Source of the DNA: Bordetella parapertussis
GTDB taxonomy: Bacteria > Pseudomonadota > Gammaproteobacteria > Burkholderiales > Burkholderiaceae_A
Reading direction: 5' to 3'
DNA: 64,000 nucleotides
NCBI GenBank assembly: GCA_945862985.1
Contig: CAMAZF010000005.1
Coordinates: 1-64,000, forward strand
Part shown: positions 1-9,762 of the stretch, piece by piece
Layout of the letters: each line of letters starts with the position of its first letter
Numbering within the stretch: the stretch's first letter is position 1
The notes under the pieces: model-generated
What the model was told of the DNA's origin: nothing
Seen by the model: the letters and a program-made list of their open reading frames with translations, nothing else
Database searches by the model: none
Position numbers and translations under genes: made by a program

Positions 1-662
1 GCAATGCCATCCGCATGGCTGCACTCATGCGCCAGCGTGTCATTCATGTCTTCACCCACGACTCGATCGGCCTGGGTGAGGACGGTCCTACCCACCAACC
101 CGTTGAGCATCCAGCCAGCCTCCGTTTGATTCCCTTTCTCGATGTCTGGCGTCCCGCAGATGCCGTGGAGACTGCGGTGGCTTGGCAGGTGGCACTCGAG
201 TCCACCGATCGACCGAGCGCTCTGCTGCTCTCCCGCCAAGGGCTCGCCCCTCAAATCACGAAGCCCTCTGTCGCAGCCTTGGCCAAGCGCGGGGGCTATG
301 TGTTGATGACCGATGCACGCCCTCAGGTGGTGCTCATGGCTACGGGCTCAGAGGTCGAGGTGGTGATGAAGGCTGCCAAGGCTCTCCAGGCCTCGAAGAT
401 CCGAGTGCGCGTGGTGTCTATGCCCTCCACCACGGTCTTCGATCGCCAATCGGCGGCCTACAAGGCCGAGGTGCTTCCCGCTGGCGTACCTCGTATCGTC
501 ATTGAGGCGGGGGTCACCGATGGCTGGTGGAAATATCAGCCTGCTGCCGTATTGGGCCTGGATCGCTTTGGCGAATCTGCACCGGCCGGCGAACTCTTCA
601 CCCTCTTCGAGCTCACCCCTGAGGCGGTTGAAAAGACTGCCCGCATCATCCTCAAAAAATAA
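1..662 (+). CDS. tkt: Transketolase, C-terminal part (5' end outside window)
   Basis: Transketolase moves two-carbon ketol units between sugar phosphates in the pentose phosphate and Calvin-type pathways, using thiamine diphosphate. The reading frame is open from the first complete codon at base 3, so the gene begins before the window. About 220 residues remain. They include the pyrimidine-domain segment [20 protein letters not shown], which contributes to the substrate site, and the C-terminal domain ([11 protein letters not shown], then the conserved RIVIEAG and [10 protein letters not shown] stretches). It lies 17 bases before gap and heads the glycolytic run, an arrangement common in Burkholderiales where the gene may be named cbbT or tktA. 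Family identity is certain; which paralogue it is cannot be told. Confidence 0.95.
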   Translation, partial: NAIRMAALMRQRVIHVFTHDSIGLGEDGPTHQPVEHPASLRLIPFLDVWRPADAVETAVAWQVALESTDRPSALLLSRQGLAPQITKPSVAALAKRGGYVLMTDARPQVVLMATGSEVEVVMKAAKALQASKIRVRVVSMPSTTVFDRQSAAYKAEVLPAGVPRIVIEAGVTDGWWKYQPAAVLGLDRFGESAPAGELFTLFELTPEAVEKTARIILKK

Positions 663-679
663 TTCAAAGGAGATCCATC

Positions 680-1696
680 ATGACCATTCGAGTTGCAATC
701 AACGGCTATGGCCGAATCGGACGCAATGTGCTGCGTGCTCACTATGAGGGCGGCAAGCGCCACGACATCGAGATCGTGGCCATCAATGACCTCGGCAAAC
801 CCGAAACCAACGCGCATCTGACACAGTACGACACGGCACACGGTCGCTTCCCGGGCCAGGTCTCGGTCGATGGCGACTACATGGTCGTCAATGGCGACCG
901 CATTCGCGTGCTGGCCAATCGCAATCCAGCCGACCTCCCCTGGGGTGAGTTGGGCGTGGACGTGGTGCTCGAGTGCACGGGCTTTTTCACTTCCAAAGAA
1001 AAGGCTTCGGCCCATCTCGCTGGGGGCGCAAAAAAGGTCGTGATCTCTGCTCCTGGAGGAAAGGATGTTGATGCCACGGTGGTCTACGGCGTGAACCACT
1101 CCGTGCTCAAGTCCACAGACACCGTGATCTCAAATGCCTCTTGCACCACCAACTGCTTGGCACCGGTCGCAAAGGTTCTGGATGCTGCCTTGGGTATGGA
1201 GTCGGGCCTTATGACGACCATTCACTCCTACACCAACGATCAGGTCCTCACCGATGTGTATCACGAGGACCTGCGCCGTGCGCGCTCCGCCACCATGTCC
1301 ATGATTCCCACCAAGACTGGCGCTGCTGCCGCTGTGGGGCTTGTCCTGCCCAGTCTCAATGGCAAGTTGGACGGCTTTGCCATGCGCGTGCCGACCATCA
1401 ACGTGTCTGTGGTCGATCTCACCTTTTCCTCAAAGAAGGCCACCTCGGTGGATGAGGTGAACGCACTGCTCAAGGCGGCCAGCGAAGGCGAGCTCAAGGG
1501 CGTCCTGGGCTACAACACGGCGCCTTTGGTCTCAATCGACTTTAACCACGACGCACATTCCAGCGTGTTCGATGCCACCCAGACCCGTGTCTCGCCCGAC
1601 GGCAAGCTCGTGAAGATCCTGTCTTGGTATGACAACGAGTGGGGCTTCTCAAACCGCATGCTCGACACCACCGTGGCACTGATGTCTGCAAAGTGA
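680..1696 (+). CDS. gap: Glyceraldehyde-3-phosphate dehydrogenase, type I
   Basis: Cytoplasmic NAD(P)-dependent enzyme that oxidises and phosphorylates glyceraldehyde 3-phosphate to 1,3-bisphosphoglycerate. The 338-residue length is normal. The N-terminal Rossmann motif [10 protein letters not shown] lies at residues 8-17, and the catalytic motif SCTTNC at residues 154-159 places the active cysteine at 155. The C-terminal [13 protein letters not shown] segment is intact. A strong ribosome site (AAAGGAG, bases 666-672) sits 7 bases before the ATG. The gene lies between tkt and pgk with very short gaps, so it is almost surely cotranscribed. The residues deciding NAD versus NADP preference were not analysed. 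Confidence 0.97.
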   Translation: MTIRVAINGYGRIGRNVLRAHYEGGKRHDIEIVAINDLGKPETNAHLTQYDTAHGRFPGQVSVDGDYMVVNGDRIRVLANRNPADLPWGELGVDVVLECTGFFTSKEKASAHLAGGAKKVVISAPGGKDVDATVVYGVNHSVLKSTDTVISNASCTTNCLAPVAKVLDAALGMESGLMTTIHSYTNDQVLTDVYHEDLRRARSATMSMIPTKTGAAAAVGLVLPSLNGKLDGFAMRVPTINVSVVDLTFSSKKATSVDEVNALLKAASEGELKGVLGYNTAPLVSIDFNHDAHSSVFDATQTRVSPDGKLVKILSWYDNEWGFSNRMLDTTVALMSAK

Positions 1697-1703
1697 GGTC
1701 AAG

Positions 1704-2882
1704 ATGAAGTTCAAGCGTATGACCGATCTGGACCTCGCGGGTCAGCGAGTGTTTATTCGTGCGGACCTGAATGTCCCTCAGGACGACACCGGTGCCATCA
1801 CCGACGACACCCGCATTCGCGCGTCGGTCCCTGCCATTCAGGCCGCTCTGAAGGCTGGGGCTGCCGTGATGGTGACGTCTCATCTGGGACGTCCCACCGA
1901 GGGCGAACTCAGGGCTGAAGACTCGCTCGCCCCAGTGGCCGAGCGGATGGAGGCCCTTCTGGGTCAGCCTGTGCGTTTGGTGGCCCATTGGATCGATGGT
2001 GGGTTTGAGTTGAAGCCCGGTGAGGTCATCCTGCTGGAGAACTGCCGCGTGAACAAAGGCGAGAAGAAGGACGATGACGCACTGGCCCAGAAAATGGCCC
2101 TGCTCTGTGACGTCTATGTCAATGATGCCTTTGGAACAGCCCATCGGGCAGAAGCCACCACTCACGGCATCGCTCGTTATGCCAAGGTGGCTTGTGCCGG
2201 CCCGCTGATGGCCGCAGAGCTCGACGCTCTGGGCAAGGCCCTCTCCGCACCCAAACGCCCCCTGGTGGCGATTGTGGCCGGGTCGAAAGTCTCGACCAAG
2301 CTCACCATCCTGAAGTCGCTGTCGGCTAAGGTGGACCAGTTGATTGTGGGTGGAGGCATTGCCAACACTTTCATGGCTGCGATGGGCCTGCCCATCGGAA
2401 AGTCACTCTCGGAGCCTGATCTGCTGGGTGAGGCCAAGGCCATCATCGACTCCATGCAGGCTCGCGGAGCAGCCGTGCCCATTCCAGTCGATGTGGTCAC
2501 CGCGAAGCAGTTTGCAGCCGATGCGCCTGCCGAGACGAAACCGGCCCATGAGGTGGCCTCAGACGACATGATTCTCGATATTGGCCCGCAGACGGCCGAG
2601 CAGCTGGCTGAGATGATTGCAAAGGCGGGAACCGTCGTCTGGAATGGTCCTGTTGGTGTGTTCGAGTTTGACGCGTTTGCTGGTGGCACCGAGCGCCTGG
2701 CCCGTGCCATCGCAGCCTCGCCGGCCTTCTCGATCGCAGGCGGTGGAGATACCCTTGCAGCCATTTCGAAATACAAGATCACCGATGATGTGGGCTACAT
2801 CTCCACCGGTGGTGGCGCCTTCTTGGAGTTCCTCGAGGGCAAGACGCTGCCGGCTGTGGCCATCTTGGAGTCACGCGCCTAG
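1704..2882 (+). CDS. pgk: Phosphoglycerate kinase
   Basis: Transfers phosphate from 1,3-bisphosphoglycerate to ADP, giving ATP and 3-phosphoglycerate. The protein has 392 residues, a normal bacterial length. The substrate-binding segments [10 protein letters not shown] (19-28) and SHLGRP (59-64) are intact, the nucleotide segment VAGSKVSTK begins the C-terminal half, and the closing GGGDTLAA loop is present near the end. It begins 7 bases after gap, and its GAGGT ribosome site overlaps the gap stop codon, so the two are probably translationally coupled. It is followed after 30 bases by pyruvate kinase. Confidence 0.97.
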   Translation: MKFKRMTDLDLAGQRVFIRADLNVPQDDTGAITDDTRIRASVPAIQAALKAGAAVMVTSHLGRPTEGELRAEDSLAPVAERMEALLGQPVRLVAHWIDGGFELKPGEVILLENCRVNKGEKKDDDALAQKMALLCDVYVNDAFGTAHRAEATTHGIARYAKVACAGPLMAAELDALGKALSAPKRPLVAIVAGSKVSTKLTILKSLSAKVDQLIVGGGIANTFMAAMGLPIGKSLSEPDLLGEAKAIIDSMQARGAAVPIPVDVVTAKQFAADAPAETKPAHEVASDDMILDIGPQTAEQLAEMIAKAGTVVWNGPVGVFEFDAFAGGTERLARAIAASPAFSIAGGGDTLAAISKYKITDDVGYISTGGGAFLEFLEGKTLPAVAILESRA

Positions 2883-2912
2883 CGCCAACGCCATTCAATA
2901 AGGGAGTACTGC

Positions 2913-4373
2913 ATGACTGCTGTGAGTCGCGCCACCAAGATCGTGGCCACCATTGGGCCCGCCTCCAGCAGTCCTGAGCGCATCCACGAGCTGGTGGCCG
3001 CCGGTGTCGATGTGTTCCGCCTGAACTTTTCACACGGCAGCGCTGACGAACATCGCGAGCGCGCGCGTCTCATTCGTGCAGAGGCCGTTGCTCAGCATCG
3101 CTCTGTTGCGGTGCTGGTCGATCTCCAAGGCCCCAAGATTCGAGTCGGTAAGTTTGCGCAAGGCAAGGTCACCCTTGATTCGGGCGCAAAGTTTCGGTTT
3201 GACACCGATACCGCTCCGGGCGATGAGACTCGCGTGGGACTGGACTACCCAGAGCTCATTGGAGACGTCGGTCCAGGTGACACGCTGCTGCTCAATGATG
3301 GCCTCATCTCGATGACCGTCGAGGCGGTGGGCAAAGCACACATCGACTGTGTGGTGCTCGAGGGGGGCGTGCTCTCCGACCGAAAGGGCATCAATCGTTT
3401 GGGTGGCGGCCTCTCAGCCCCTGCGCTCACCGACAAAGACAAGGCCGATATCCTCGTCGCAGCAGAGATCGAGGCGGACTATCTGGCCGTCTCTTTCCCC
3501 AAGAGTGCAGAGGACATGCACGAAGCTCGGGCATTGCTGAAGGCCGCGGGTGGACATGCCTGGCTGATTGCCAAGATTGAACGTGTCGAGGCCATCGACA
3601 ACCTCGCGGAGATCATTGAGGCCTCGAATGGCCTGATGGTGGCCCGCGGAGATTTGGCCGTGGAAGTGGGCGATGCGGCGGTTCCTGCACTGCAAAAGCG
3701 CATGATTCGCATGGCTCGGGAGGCGAACCGCCTCACCATCACCGCCACCCAGATGATGGAGTCCATGATCCATTCTCCCGTCCCCACTCGCGCTGAGGTG
3801 AGTGATGTGGCCAATGCGGTGCTCGACGGAACAGATGCGGTCATGCTCAGTGCAGAGACTGCTGCAGGGCAGTTCCCCGTGCGTACGGTGCAGACGATGG
3901 TGCGGGTCTGTGTGGAGGCTGAGAAGTTCCACCAGCCCACCCTTGAGACGGATTTTCTGAATCGCACCTTTACCCGCATTGATCAGTCTGTGGCCATGGC
4001 TGCGCTGTTTACAGCGCGGCACCTCCAGGTCAATGCCATTGCGGCGCTGACCGAGTCTGGGGCCACAGCACTCTGGATCTCCCGCCTCAACGCTGGGGTT
4101 CCGGTCTACGCCCTGACCCCCAGCGAACGCAGCCGTCGTCGGATGGCCCTGTATCGAGACGTGATGCCATTGGCGATGGACCGGGTTCATGAGGACCGCG
4201 ATGTACTGCTGGCCATGGCTGAGCAGAGTCTGGTGGATGCGGGTGCGGTCAACAAGGGCGATCTCATCGTCCTCACCGTAGGCGAGCCTGTGGGCCAACC
4301 TGGCGGGACCAACACCATGAAAATTGTCCGGGTCACGGCCGTCGCAGGCCAGGGTTTTGCGTCAGGCGCCTAG
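2913..4373 (+). CDS. pyk: Pyruvate kinase
   Basis: Converts phosphoenolpyruvate and ADP to pyruvate and ATP, the last step of glycolysis. The protein has 486 residues. It begins with the family segment ATKIVATIGPASS; RLNFSHG lies at 36-42, the catalytic-lysine region reads IAKIERVEAIDN, and MVARGDLAVE and TATQMMESM follow in the barrel. The C-terminal allosteric domain is present (ALTESGATALWISRL). AAGGGAG precedes the ATG. The gene lies between pgk and fba, with a 44-base gap before fba that carries two overlapping inverted repeats (separate entry). Confidence 0.96.
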   Translation: MTAVSRATKIVATIGPASSSPERIHELVAAGVDVFRLNFSHGSADEHRERARLIRAEAVAQHRSVAVLVDLQGPKIRVGKFAQGKVTLDSGAKFRFDTDTAPGDETRVGLDYPELIGDVGPGDTLLLNDGLISMTVEAVGKAHIDCVVLEGGVLSDRKGINRLGGGLSAPALTDKDKADILVAAEIEADYLAVSFPKSAEDMHEARALLKAAGGHAWLIAKIERVEAIDNLAEIIEASNGLMVARGDLAVEVGDAAVPALQKRMIRMAREANRLTITATQMMESMIHSPVPTRAEVSDVANAVLDGTDAVMLSAETAAGQFPVRTVQTMVRVCVEAEKFHQPTLETDFLNRTFTRIDQSVAMAALFTARHLQVNAIAALTESGATALWISRLNAGVPVYALTPSERSRRRMALYRDVMPLAMDRVHEDRDVLLAMAEQSLVDAGAVNKGDLIVLTVGEPVGQPGGTNTMKIVRVTAVAGQGFASGA

Positions 4374-4396
4374 ACGCGCGAAAATACGCGTTTCGC
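4374..4396 (+). repeat. Overlapping inverted repeats between pyk and fba
   Basis: Two short inverted repeats share a base and exclude each other. One pairs ACGCG (4374-4378) with CGCGT (4387-4391). The other pairs GCGAAA (4378-4383) with TTTCGC (4391-4396). They lie just after the pyk stop and about 20 bases before the fba start. No run of T follows, so this is not a clear terminator. It could be an mRNA-processing site or chance. Confidence 0.35.
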
Positions 4397-4417
4397 TTGA
4401 AATAAAGGGGGTACCCG

Positions 4418-5482
4418 ATGGCTCTGGTCTCATTGCGCCAAATGCTCGATCACGCGGCGGAGCACGGCTATGGCATTCCGGCATTTAATGTGAACAACCT
4501 CGAGCAGGTGCAGGCCATCATGTCTGCGGCTGCTGAAATTGACGCGCCCGTCATCATGCAGGCCAGTGCGGGTGCGCGCAAATATGCAGGAGAGCAGTTT
4601 CTTCGGCATCTCATTGAGGCAGCCGTCGAGTCTTACCCCCACGTTCCGGTGGTGATGCACCAGGACCACGGCCAGAGCCCTGCCATTTGCGAAGGCGCCA
4701 TGAATCTGGGGTTCTCCAGCGTCATGATGGATGGTTCTCTCGAGGCCGATGGCAAGACCATTTCTAGTTATGAATACAACGTGCAGGTCACCCGCCAGGT
4801 GGTCCAAATGGCACACGCGCGGGGTATCTCTGTTGAGGGAGAGCTTGGCTGCCTGGGTAGCCTGGAGACCATGCGGGGTGACAAAGAGGATGGCCATGGG
4901 ACTGAGGCCACGATGACCCACGACCAGCTGCTCACTGATCCAGAACAGGCTGCCGATTTCGTGCGTCAGACCCAGCTGGACGCCTTGGCGATTGCCATTG
5001 GAACGAGTCATGGTGCCTATAAATTCACGCGTGAGCCCACGGGCGATATTCTCGCCATCGAACGCATCAAGGCCATCCATCGTCGCATCCCCAACACCCA
5101 TCTGGTGATGCATGGCTCCTCATCCGTTCCGCAAGACTTGTTGGCGGAGATTCGCGAGTTTGGCGGCGACATGAAGGAAACCTACGGGGTCCCGGTGCGC
5201 GAGATTCAAGAGGCCATTCAGCACGGCGTTCGCAAGATCAACATTGACACCGATATACGTCTGGCTATGACAGCTGCCATTCGTCGCTACCTGGCTGAGC
5301 AGCCCTCCAAATTCGACCCCCGTGATTACCTCAAGCCTGCCCGTGAAGCGGCCCGTCAGATCTGTCTGGCCCGCTATGAGGCGTTTGGATGCGCAGGTCA
5401 GGGCAGCAAGATCAAGCCAGTGGCTCTGCAGTCGATGGCGCAACAGTACGCAACGGGTGGCCTCGGTCAGATTGTCCAATGA
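4418..5482 (+). CDS. fba: Fructose-bisphosphate aldolase, class II
   Basis: Zinc-dependent aldolase that reversibly joins dihydroxyacetone phosphate and glyceraldehyde 3-phosphate; in autotrophs it also serves the Calvin cycle, hence cbbA in some relatives. It has 354 residues. Metal and substrate motifs are visible: MHQDHGQS after about residue 80, then [17 protein letters not shown] and KINIDTDIR, in the order typical of class IIB enzymes. The stop codon overlaps the next start as ATGA (5479-5482), so translation of the purC-purE fusion is probably coupled to it. No RuBisCO gene is in the window, so a Calvin-cycle role cannot be judged. Confidence 0.96.
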   Translation: MALVSLRQMLDHAAEHGYGIPAFNVNNLEQVQAIMSAAAEIDAPVIMQASAGARKYAGEQFLRHLIEAAVESYPHVPVVMHQDHGQSPAICEGAMNLGFSSVMMDGSLEADGKTISSYEYNVQVTRQVVQMAHARGISVEGELGCLGSLETMRGDKEDGHGTEATMTHDQLLTDPEQAADFVRQTQLDALAIAIGTSHGAYKFTREPTGDILAIERIKAIHRRIPNTHLVMHGSSSVPQDLLAEIREFGGDMKETYGVPVREIQEAIQHGVRKINIDTDIRLAMTAAIRRYLAEQPSKFDPRDYLKPAREAARQICLARYEAFGCAGQGSKIKPVALQSMAQQYATGGLGQIVQ

Positions 5483-6864
5483 CCGGCCTTTATCAAACAC
5501 GTATTCGCAGCCTTCCCCTCGTGGGTCGCGGAAAGGTTCGCGATCTCTACGCAGTAGGAGACGACAAACTCCTGATGGTCGCCACCGACCGCCTCTCTGC
5601 TTTTGATGTGGTGATGGATGCCCCCATCCCCGACAAAGGGGTGGTGCTGAATCGCATGTCGGAGTTCTGGTTTGCCAAACTGGCGCACATCGTGCCCAAC
5701 CATCTCACCGGCATCGATCCCGAATCTGTTGTGAAGTCCACGGAGGTGGAACAGGTGCGGGGACGCGCGGTGGTGGCCAAGCGTCTCAAGCCCATTCCGG
5801 TGGAGGCCGTGGTGCGCGGCTACCTCATTGGTGGAGGCTGGAAGGAGTACTGCGAGACGGGCGCGGTCTGTGGCATTCCCTTGCCCAAGGGACTGAACAT
5901 GGCCAGTCGTCTCGAGGAGCCCCTCTTTACGCCGGCCTACAAGGCAGAGATGGGCGAGCATGACGAGAACATCTCGTTTGCTCAGGTCGTGGACATGATT
6001 GGACAGGCTCGTGCAGAAGAAATCCGTCGTGTCAGCCTGGCCCTGTATGCAGAGGCGGCCGACTACGCGCGAGAGCAGGGCATCATCATTGCAGACACCA
6101 AGTTTGAATTCGGCCTCGATGAGGCGGGGGTTTTGCACCTCATGGATGAGGTGCTCACGGCCGACTCCTCCCGCTACTGGCCTGTTGACGGTTACGCCGA
6201 AGGCATCAGCCCACCCAGCTTTGACAAGCAGTACGTGCGCGACTACCTCGAGACCCTTGATTGGGACAAGACGCCACCGGCCCCGGCCTTGCCCGCTCAT
6301 GTCATTGAGCGTACCGCGCAGAAGTATCGAGAGGCGCTCTTTCGCATCGCGGGTGTACGCATGCCTGTGGTGGGTGTGGTGATGGGCAGTCAGTCTGACT
6401 GGGAGGTGATGCGCCATGCCGTTGAGGTGCTTGACCGGTTTGGCATTCCGCACGAAGCGCGAGTGGTCTCGGCGCACCGAATGCCAGATCAGCTCTATGA
6501 CTACGCCAGTGCCGCCTGTGCGCGAGGTCTCAAGGGCATCATTGCCGGAGCGGGCGGTGCAGCGCACCTGCCCGGCATGCTGGCTGCAAAGACGACCGTT
6601 CCCGTATTCGGTGTGCCGGTTCCTTCTAAGTACCTTCGCGGAGAAGATTCGCTCTATTCGATTGTGCAGATGCCCAAAGGCATTCCGGTCGCAACCTTCG
6701 CGATTGGGGAGGCAGGTGCAGCAAATGCAGCTTTGCACTTCATTGCCACCCTCGCCACCGATGATGAAACCCTGCGGGATCGGCTGGCCGCATTTCGGGC
6801 TGAACAGACCGAGACTGCGGTCTCCATGAATGCCCATCTTGGCCGTGCCGCGCCTGAAGCATAA
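5479..6864 (+). CDS. purCE: Fused SAICAR synthetase / N5-CAIR mutase (PurC-PurE)
   Basis: A single open frame of 461 residues joins two purine-synthesis enzymes that are usually separate in bacteria. Residues 1 to about 290 match PurC (GKVRDLY and [10 protein letters not shown] near the N terminus, [17 protein letters not shown] in the middle), which makes SAICAR from CAIR and aspartate. From Met295 the chain is a complete class I PurE, with [39 protein letters not shown] and [15 protein letters not shown]; this moves the carboxylate of N5-CAIR. No stop codon separates the halves, and the PurC C-terminal [10 protein letters not shown] runs almost directly into PurE. The start at 5479 is chosen because it gives the usual PurC N terminus and an ATGA overlap with fba. 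purK follows after 6 bases, which fits the class I assignment. Vertebrate PAICS has the same domain order but a class II PurE. Confidence 0.93.
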   Translation: MTGLYQTRIRSLPLVGRGKVRDLYAVGDDKLLMVATDRLSAFDVVMDAPIPDKGVVLNRMSEFWFAKLAHIVPNHLTGIDPESVVKSTEVEQVRGRAVVAKRLKPIPVEAVVRGYLIGGGWKEYCETGAVCGIPLPKGLNMASRLEEPLFTPAYKAEMGEHDENISFAQVVDMIGQARAEEIRRVSLALYAEAADYAREQGIIIADTKFEFGLDEAGVLHLMDEVLTADSSRYWPVDGYAEGISPPSFDKQYVRDYLETLDWDKTPPAPALPAHVIERTAQKYREALFRIAGVRMPVVGVVMGSQSDWEVMRHAVEVLDRFGIPHEARVVSAHRMPDQLYDYASAACARGLKGIIAGAGGAAHLPGMLAAKTTVPVFGVPVPSKYLRGEDSLYSIVQMPKGIPVATFAIGEAGAANAALHFIATLATDDETLRDRLAAFRAEQTETAVSMNAHLGRAAPEA

Positions 6865-6870
6865 GCGGGT

Positions 6871-7941
6871 ATGAACATCGGTCTGATGGGAGGTGGGCAA
6901 TTGGGCCGCATGATGATTCAGGCTGCACATCGCCTGGGTCATACGGTCACCGTGTTGGACCCTGACCCCCATGGACCAGCAGGCCAGATTGCGGATGCCT
7001 TGGTGGTCGGGGCCTACGATGATCCCTTGGCGTTGGCCAAGCTCGCTGAATCAGCAGACGTGTTCACGACCGAGTTTGAGAACGTGCCGGCCGAGGCCCT
7101 TCGTTTTCTGGAGCGCCACGGTCTCACCTTTCCCAATGCAGCATGTGTGGAGCGCGCACAAGACCGTCTGGTTGAAAAAGCGTTCCTGGTGGACGCGGGC
7201 GTTTCCGTTGCGCCACATGCGGCGGTTCGCGCTGAGCGAGATCTGCTCGAAGCCCCGGACACGCTCTTCCCAGGCATCTTGAAGACCGCACGGCTCGGGT
7301 ATGACGGAAAGGGGCAGGTGAGTGTCGCCACGCGAGAGGAGGCCATCCAGGCCTTCGTGAGTCTGGGTGGCGTGCCCTGCGTACTCGAGCAGCGCATGCC
7401 TCTGCTGAAAGAGATTTCCGTCATCATCGCTCGCGATCGGCAAGGGGAGGTGGTGACCTACCCCGTGGGTGAGAACGTCCATGTGCATGGCATTCTGCAC
7501 ACCACCACGGTGCCCGCATCGGTGAGTCCCGAGCTGGAGCAGGCCGCCAGGCATGCAGCGCAGCAGGTGGTGACGGCCATGGAATATGTGGGGGTCCTCT
7601 GTGTAGAGTTCTTTGTCTTGGAGGGAAATCGACTCGTCGCCAACGAAATGGCGCCGCGTCCTCACAACAGTGGGCACTATTCCATCGAGGCCTGCATGAC
7701 CAGCCAGTTTGAGCAACAGGTCCGCATCTGCACCGGTATGCCTCTGGGGTCTACGGAGCTCAAGTTTCCCGTTCGCATGACCAATGTGCTGGGCGATGCC
7801 TGGTTCACCGCCTCATCCACCCCACAAGAACCTGACTGGTCAGAGTGGACGCGCCATGGGGCAGCGGTTCATCTCTACGGTAAGAAGGAGCCGCGCAAAG
7901 GCCGCAAGATGGGGCACATCACTCAACCCCTCACCGCATGA
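6871..7941 (+). CDS. purK: N5-carboxyaminoimidazole ribonucleotide synthase
   Basis: ATP-grasp enzyme that uses ATP and bicarbonate to convert AIR into N5-CAIR, the substrate of the PurE half encoded just upstream. It has 356 residues. The N-terminal glycine-rich segment GGGQLGRMM lies at 7-15; FTTEFENVPAEAL follows, then the ATP-grasp features KTARLGYDGKGQ and the C-terminal VNEMAPRPHNSGHYSIEAC. Its stop overlaps the start of the next gene (ATGA), so the two are probably coupled in translation. Confidence 0.96.
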   Translation: MNIGLMGGGQLGRMMIQAAHRLGHTVTVLDPDPHGPAGQIADALVVGAYDDPLALAKLAESADVFTTEFENVPAEALRFLERHGLTFPNAACVERAQDRLVEKAFLVDAGVSVAPHAAVRAERDLLEAPDTLFPGILKTARLGYDGKGQVSVATREEAIQAFVSLGGVPCVLEQRMPLLKEISVIIARDRQGEVVTYPVGENVHVHGILHTTTVPASVSPELEQAARHAAQQVVTAMEYVGVLCVEFFVLEGNRLVANEMAPRPHNSGHYSIEACMTSQFEQQVRICTGMPLGSTELKFPVRMTNVLGDAWFTASSTPQEPDWSEWTRHGAAVHLYGKKEPRKGRKMGHITQPLTA

Positions 7942-8987
7942 GGCTGTTGGCGCCGACGCGCGATGTGCTCGCTGAGGCGGCGCGGGCGCTGGCCAGGGGA
8001 AAGCTGGTCGCCTTTCCCACAGAGACGGTTTATGGGCTTGGTGCAGACGCACTCAACCCAACCGCACTCAGGCGCATCTTTGAGGCCAAAGGACGGCCGA
8101 GTGATCATCCCCTCATCGTCCATGTGGCAAGTCTTCAGGCAGCCAAGCAATTCGCCGCAGACTGGCCGATCTCGGCGCAGATCCTGGCGGAGGCGTTCTG
8201 GCCCGGCCCACTGACTTTGTTGGTTCGGCGCTCAATCGTTGTGCCCGATGCGGTGACCGGAGGTCAGGCCACGGTTGGACTTCGCTGGCCTCGCCAGGAG
8301 ACCGCCCAGGGCCTTTTAGAGGCATTTGAATCCGTGGGCAGTGGTGCCATTGCAGCGCCGTCTGCCAATCGATTTGGGGGGATCAGCCCCTCCATGGCTC
8401 AGCATGTCATGCAAGCACTGGGCGACCACCTTCAACCGGGTGACCTCATCTTGGACGATGGGCCCTGCGGAGTGGGCATTGAGAGCACCATTGTGGACTG
8501 CACGGTAGACCCCGTTCGAATCCTGAGGCCAGGCGGAATTTCTCGTACGGCGATTGACGAGGTCCTCAGCAGCCTGAGGGGCCATCAACCCCCTTCAGGG
8601 TCCACCGATGGGTCGGGGCTGGTGCCCGTTCCGCGTGTCTCTGGAAGCCTTGCATCACACTACGCGCCGCGCACGCCGCTCGCTGTCCTTTCCGGTCAGG
8701 ATCTGCACCAAACGCTCCTCAATCGGCTCTCTCAACCAGGGTCTGCGACGCTGCTGTGCTGGGTTCGTCAGCTTCTGCCCACTCACGACCCTCGGGTCAC
8801 TCAGGTCCTCTTGCCCCGCAGCCCCGAGGTGCTTGCTCAGCAGCTTTACGCTCGACTGCATGAATGGGACGCACAGGGGTTTGACCAGCTTCTGGTCGAG
8901 GCATTACCGGAGGGCGCAGAGTGGGAGGCCGTCAGAGATCGGCTAGGTCGCGCCGCATCTGTCGATGGGGCATCTCACACTCCATAA
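7938..8987 (+). CDS. L-threonylcarbamoyladenylate synthase, Sua5 type
   Basis: Makes threonylcarbamoyl-AMP from threonine, bicarbonate and ATP for the t6A37 modification of ANN-decoding tRNAs. At 349 residues it is the long Sua5 form, not the short TsaC form. The YrdC domain covers roughly residues 10-200, with FPTETVYGLG (27-36), KGRPSDHPL (51-59) and a SANRFGGISP segment. The linker SGSLASHYAPRTPL leads into the C-terminal Sua5 domain. It is the last gene of the plus-strand operon and its final 56 bases overlap the convergent HIT-GNAT gene. Family assignment is firm. Confidence 0.92.
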   Translation: MRLLAPTRDVLAEAARALARGKLVAFPTETVYGLGADALNPTALRRIFEAKGRPSDHPLIVHVASLQAAKQFAADWPISAQILAEAFWPGPLTLLVRRSIVVPDAVTGGQATVGLRWPRQETAQGLLEAFESVGSGAIAAPSANRFGGISPSMAQHVMQALGDHLQPGDLILDDGPCGVGIESTIVDCTVDPVRILRPGGISRTAIDEVLSSLRGHQPPSGSTDGSGLVPVPRVSGSLASHYAPRTPLAVLSGQDLHQTLLNRLSQPGSATLLCWVRQLLPTHDPRVTQVLLPRSPEVLAQQLYARLHEWDAQGFDQLLVEALPEGAEWEAVRDRLGRAASVDGASHTP

Positions 8988-9762
8988 ACTCGGGTCCCTC
9001 TGCAGTGAAGCCGTGCTGCGCGTAGAAACCCAAGGCATGGACCTGTGCATGCAGCAGCACCTGAGACATTCCGAGACGCTTGGCCTCTCGCAGGAGGCTC
9101 TGGAGCACCCAACCTCCGAGCCCGGACTGGCGAACCTCCCGGCGAACCGCCATACGCCCAATACGACCGTCCGGCAGCAGCCTCCCCGTCGCGAGCCCCG
9201 CGAGAGAGGGGTCAGGCTCGTGGGGATCATGAATGACCACATGCTTACAGTAGCGGTCGGCGAGGTCCCATTCCTCCTCCTCAGGTACGTTCTGTTCCTT
9301 CACGAATACGTCGAAGCGAATGGGTGCGGCCATGGATTGGAGGGCCTGCCAGTCTCCGAGCTGCCCCACCCATGTCTGTCCTTTGCTCGCTCCTTTGATC
9401 TGAGGGGGCGTTGGTAAGGTTTGAAGGTCGCGCCGAGGAGCCCAGGTGGGCTGAGGCCACCATGGGTCCGTTTTCCATCTGGCCATGATGTGCCAGTGCA
9501 AGTGAGGCACGAGGTTCCCGAAGCTCGCGAGATTGATCTTGTCGGGGTTGAGCTCGTCACGGATCTGCTGCTCCGCGCGGCAGACCACTTGCATACAGTG
9601 CGATCGCTGCTCAGGAGTGAGGTCCGTGAACTCTTGGACATGCGCTTTCCAGATGACCCGGAGGCTCCCGGGGAGCTCCGCGTCAGGCACTTCGATCACG
9701 CGCAGGAGGTCATCTTCAAAGACCGAGTGACCCTCGGTGTTCATGCAGAGCGGACAGTTCAT
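8932..9762 (-). CDS. HIT-domain / GNAT acetyltransferase fusion protein
   Basis: The protein has 276 residues and two domains. Residues 1-110 resemble HIT-family nucleotide hydrolases: a CPLC pair at 3-6, KINLASFGNLVPHLHWH, and the histidine triad HLHWH at 87-91. Residues from about 145 to 270 resemble an ElaA-like GNAT acetyltransferase, with FVKEQNVPEEEEWD, an acetyl-CoA loop RQSGLGG (211-217) and a C-terminal YAQHGFTAEG. The start at 9762 follows a GGAGA ribosome site and forms an ATGA overlap with the upstream permease gene, so it is the last member of that operon. The substrates of both domains are unknown. It could hydrolyse a nucleotide conjugate and acetylate an amine, but nothing here shows they share a pathway. 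Confidence 0.85.
   Translation of the reverse strand: MNCPLCMNTEGHSVFEDDLLRVIEVPDAELPGSLRVIWKAHVQEFTDLTPEQRSHCMQVVCRAEQQIRDELNPDKINLASFGNLVPHLHWHIMARWKTDPWWPQPTWAPRRDLQTLPTPPQIKGASKGQTWVGQLGDWQALQSMAAPIRFDVFVKEQNVPEEEEWDLADRYCKHVVIHDPHEPDPSLAGLATGRLLPDGRIGRMAVRREVRQSGLGGWVLQSLLREAKRLGMSQVLLHAQVHALGFYAQHGFTAEGPEFMECEMPHRQMRRDLADL

Noticed and set aside
536-1099. Long open frame antisense to tkt and gap.
   Set aside because: It is opposite two certain genes, resembles no family I know and has no ribosome site; it fits the shadow of GC-rich codon usage.
5467-6972. A 501-codon open frame antisense to purC-purE and purK.
   Set aside because: It covers the opposite strand of certain genes and has low-complexity, H- and R-rich content with no recognisable domain.
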